A DNA stretch of 9,534 bases, taken from NCBI GenBank assembly GCA_003157235.1, contig PMJC01000004.1, forward strand, positions 3,715 to 13,248. Reading direction: 5' to 3'. Source of the stretch: Methanosarcina sp. (GTDB lineage Archaea > Halobacteriota > Methanosarcinia > Methanosarcinales > Methanosarcinaceae). The notes beneath the pieces are model-generated. The model was not told where the DNA came from and did no database searches. It saw only the letters and a list, made by a program, of their open reading frames with translations. Within the stretch, counting starts at the first letter, position 1; each line of letters starts with the position of its first letter. This document shows positions 7,893-9,534 of this stretch, piece after piece. Both the position numbers and the translations under genes were made by a program.

Positions 7893-8855
7893 TTATTTCA
7901 GATAATCAAAAGTTTTGTTAAACGTCTGCTTCAGGCATAACTTAACAGCCTCCAGCGATTGAAAGGCTCCTGTACCACCCGAAGCAGTTGTATTAACAGC
8001 TCCACAAAGGGCACCAAAATCAAGACACTCGTCAAGTGATCTATGATTAATAAACCTGTTGATAAAACCGGCATTAAAACTGTCACCGGCCCCAATAGCG
8101 TCTACAACATGTTTATTTAGATATGCGGGTTTTTTAATAAGCTTATTCCCATCCCACATGATGGCTCCATTAATACCATTTTTAACCACAACAATTTTGC
8201 AGAATGGTTTAATCCGTCTTATGGCATCTTCAATTGAGTTGGCATTGGTTATCATTCTTATTTCTGTCTCGTTGGGCAAAAAAACGTCAACCAACGGCAA
8301 CAGGGCATTAAAATCGAGATCCCAGTTTTCTGCAGGATCCCATTGAGGATCAAGAGAAGTTGTCATTCCATGAAATTTTGCCCGTTTGAACAGTTCAACT
8401 ACATCAGGTTTTAATGCATCCTGTAAAAACATTGAGCTCAGGTGCATATGCGAAGCCGATTTTAATGTTTCGTCTGAAATATCGCGGATGGAAAGATCAC
8501 ACATGGCCCCGGGATAAGTCACCATGGCCCGTTCGTTCCCAAAGTTTAATGCAATAGTGATTCCTGTAAAATATGTTTGCGATTTCAGAATATTACTTAC
8601 ATCAACTCCGGCTTGTCTGAGCGTTGAATCTATCTGTTCAGCATAACTGTCGCATCCTACCTTCCCAAGAAAAGAAACTTTTGTTCCAAGAATGCTCAGG
8701 TTATTTGCAAATATAGCAGAGCTGCTTCCAAGAGTCTGATTCATTGATTTTGCAAGCACTTCTTTCCCCATTTCCGGAAACTTTTCAATCTCACCGAGTA
8801 TCAGATCAATATTAAGTTCCCCAATGACAAGTACATCATTCTTTTTTTCTGACAT
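7893..8855 (-). CDS. PfkB-family (ribokinase-like) sugar or sugar-phosphate kinase
   Basis: A cytoplasmic kinase of 320 residues, a usual PfkB length. The N-terminal motif VIGELNIDLIL (10-20) and the glycine/serine-rich GSSSAIFANNLSILG (43-57) mark the sugar-binding side. FLGKVGCDSYAE (62-73) is the standard follow-on strand and helix. The second PfkB signature, DAIGAGDSFNAGF (252-264), holds the anion hole and the catalytic base Asp258. LPNETEIR (193-200) matches the usual N/E-rich nucleotide and magnesium region. The family includes kinases for ribose, fructose, KDG, fructose-1-phosphate and tagatose-6-phosphate, and the sequence alone does not separate them. With the aldolase 5 bp downstream and a GatZ-like gene 19 bp upstream, the most economical reading is that it supplies the phosphorylated ketose for the aldolase, for example tagatose-6-phosphate to the 1,6-bisphosphate. 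That is inference from context. Confidence 0.92.
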   Translation of the reverse strand: MSEKKNDVLVIGELNIDLILGEIEKFPEMGKEVLAKSMNQTLGSSSAIFANNLSILGTKVSFLGKVGCDSYAEQIDSTLRQAGVDVSNILKSQTYFTGITIALNFGNERAMVTYPGAMCDLSIRDISDETLKSASHMHLSSMFLQDALKPDVVELFKRAKFHGMTTSLDPQWDPAENWDLDFNALLPLVDVFLPNETEIRMITNANSIEDAIRRIKPFCKIVVVKNGINGAIMWDGNKLIKKPAYLNKHVVDAIGAGDSFNAGFINRFINHRSLDECLDFGALCGAVNTTASGGTGAFQSLEAVKLCLKQTFNKTFDYLK

Positions 8856-8874
8856 GATTAAATTATTTAAGCAT

Positions 8875-9534
8875 TTAGAGCAATTTGTTTAAATCAACCA
8901 GGTTGAATTTGTGAAAATACCTTTCCATAGCTTTTTCAATATGGGAAATCAAAACTTCTTCAGCATCAATGCCATGATTTTCAATATTTTTAAACATTTT
9001 GTCACGGGCAGCCAGTACTTCCGGGTTTTCCCAAATATATCGCGCACATGTTTTTATTATCCATTCCTGGCGCGGTAGTGAATTTGCATAAAAGTCTTCA
9101 TCGTTTTCGTTCTCAGTCAGCCATTTTTTCCATCTCTGAGATTCGATTACCATTCTCCAAATCACATTTTTAATATCTGATGTTTTGGGGACTAGCTGAT
9201 CATTAAACAGAGATTGTTCTATCTCAGCCAGTTCAAGTAAACCATCATATTCCATCTCGGTAAATTCAGGTCCGATATTTGCAGCTCCCATGCCACTTTC
9301 AGGATATTCCCCGGGATTTTCAACAAAATCAGAATAATGCCCTTTAATATAGCTTCCATACCTGGCGGCTACTGTTGTAAGTTCTTTTGCCACAAATGGA
9401 TCAAACATGGTTGTGTGAAGATCCGTGCCAACTTTACCAACAATAAAACAAGGCCAGACTTCTAAAAGATTTTTTTCTGCAAGTCCTTTTTTTAACTGTT
9501 CTAAAAAATGATTAAAAACATTCATATCAGCCAG
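8875..9534 (-). CDS. GatZ/KbaZ-like protein, C-terminal 219 residues (5' end outside window)
   Basis: The frame is open to the window edge, so the Met at 9525 is internal (Leu-Ala-Asp precede it). GatZ/KbaZ proteins are about 420-430 residues, so about half is seen. Compared from memory with E. coli GatZ, anchors are shared in order: GHYSDF (fragment residues 65-70, like HSTDYQ), NIGPEF...LLELAEIEQSL (86-109, like KVGPALTF...ALAQIEQEL), MVIESQRWKKWL (128-139, like VMLDEPQYWKKYY) and CARYIWENP (163-171, like DRIRYYWP). The stretch ENPGEYPESGMGA (72-84) between the first two differs strongly from GatZ. In E. coli, GatZ assists the aldolase GatY. From memory, some GatZ-like proteins outside enterics have been described as ketohexose-6-phosphate 4-epimerases, so it may be an enzyme itself. 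It lies 19 bp before the kinase gene and may be near the operon start. It is cytoplasmic, with no export signal in the visible part. Confidence 0.82.
   Translation of the reverse strand: MADMNVFNHFLEQLKKGLAEKNLLEVWPCFIVGKVGTDLHTTMFDPFVAKELTTVAARYGSYIKGHYSDFVENPGEYPESGMGAANIGPEFTEMEYDGLLELAEIEQSLFNDQLVPKTSDIKNVIWRMVIESQRWKKWLTENENDEDFYANSLPRQEWIIKTCARYIWENPEVLAARDKMFKNIENHGIDAEEVLISHIEKAMERYFHKFNLVDLNKLL

Larger units (their letters stand above)
1..9534 (-). other. Probable single operon (polysaccharide-utilisation-type locus)
   Basis: Seven genes share one strand. The gaps in transcription order are 19 bp, 5 bp, 5 bp (2 bp if the GTG start is used), a 17-bp overlap, 57 bp and 33 bp. In the 57-bp gap before susC I found no Bacteroidota promoter (TTTG near -33 with TAnnTTTG near -7), and no hairpin followed by a T-run in any gap. 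The unit continues beyond both window edges. No regulator (SusR, hybrid two-component or ECF sigma/anti-sigma) is inside the window. Confidence 0.7.

Noticed and set aside
8875..9525. A complete 216-residue gene starting at the ATG at 9525
   Set aside because: The frame stays open upstream of this Met to the window edge, and GatZ/KbaZ proteins are about twice this length, so the Met is internal and the gene is truncated by the window.

Overview
The window is a piece of a Bacteroidota (Bacteroidetes) chromosome. The evidence is an adjacent SusC-type TonB-dependent receptor and SusD-type lipoprotein, a pair largely restricted to that phylum, together with moderately AT-rich DNA and the absence of strong Shine-Dalgarno sequences before the genes. 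The species cannot be named from the sequence alone.

Every gene lies on the minus strand, so transcription runs from right to left. The order is: a GatZ/KbaZ-like protein (8875-9534, 5' end outside the window); a PfkB-family sugar kinase (7893-8855); a class II ketose-bisphosphate aldolase of the GatY/KbaY/FBA type (7063-7887); an exported amidohydrolase of the amidohydrolase-2 family (5963-7057); a GH36-like (clan GH-D) glycoside hydrolase lipoprotein (3904-5979); a SusC-like receptor (838-3846); and the N-terminal 268 residues of a SusD-like lipoprotein (1-804, 3' end outside the window). Intergenic gaps are 57 bp or less, two genes overlap by 17 bp, and no internal promoter or terminator was found. 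The set reads as one operon, a polysaccharide-utilisation-type locus. There are no RNA genes, insertion sequences, CRISPR arrays or gene-free stretches over 300 bp.

The predicted locations form an outside-to-inside route. SusD and SusC would capture and import a glycan or glycoside at the outer membrane. The GH36-like lipoprotein would cleave an alpha-linked sugar, probably alpha-galactosyl or similar. The exported amidohydrolase would act in the periplasm on an unknown bond. In the cytoplasm, the PfkB kinase, class II aldolase and GatZ-like protein resemble a tagatose-phosphate/tagatose-bisphosphate lower pathway giving triose phosphates. No aldose-ketose isomerase, inner-membrane transporter or regulator is visible, so the sugar is not fixed.

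The main points of interest are (i) a GatY-like aldolase that keeps its metal and phosphate ligands but lacks the acidic Gly-Gly-x-Glu-Asp active-site loop, (ii) a GatZ-like partner with a rewritten central segment, which could be an independent sugar-phosphate epimerase, and (iii) an exported amidohydrolase of unknown substrate placed between the cytoplasmic sugar module and the glycan-capture genes.
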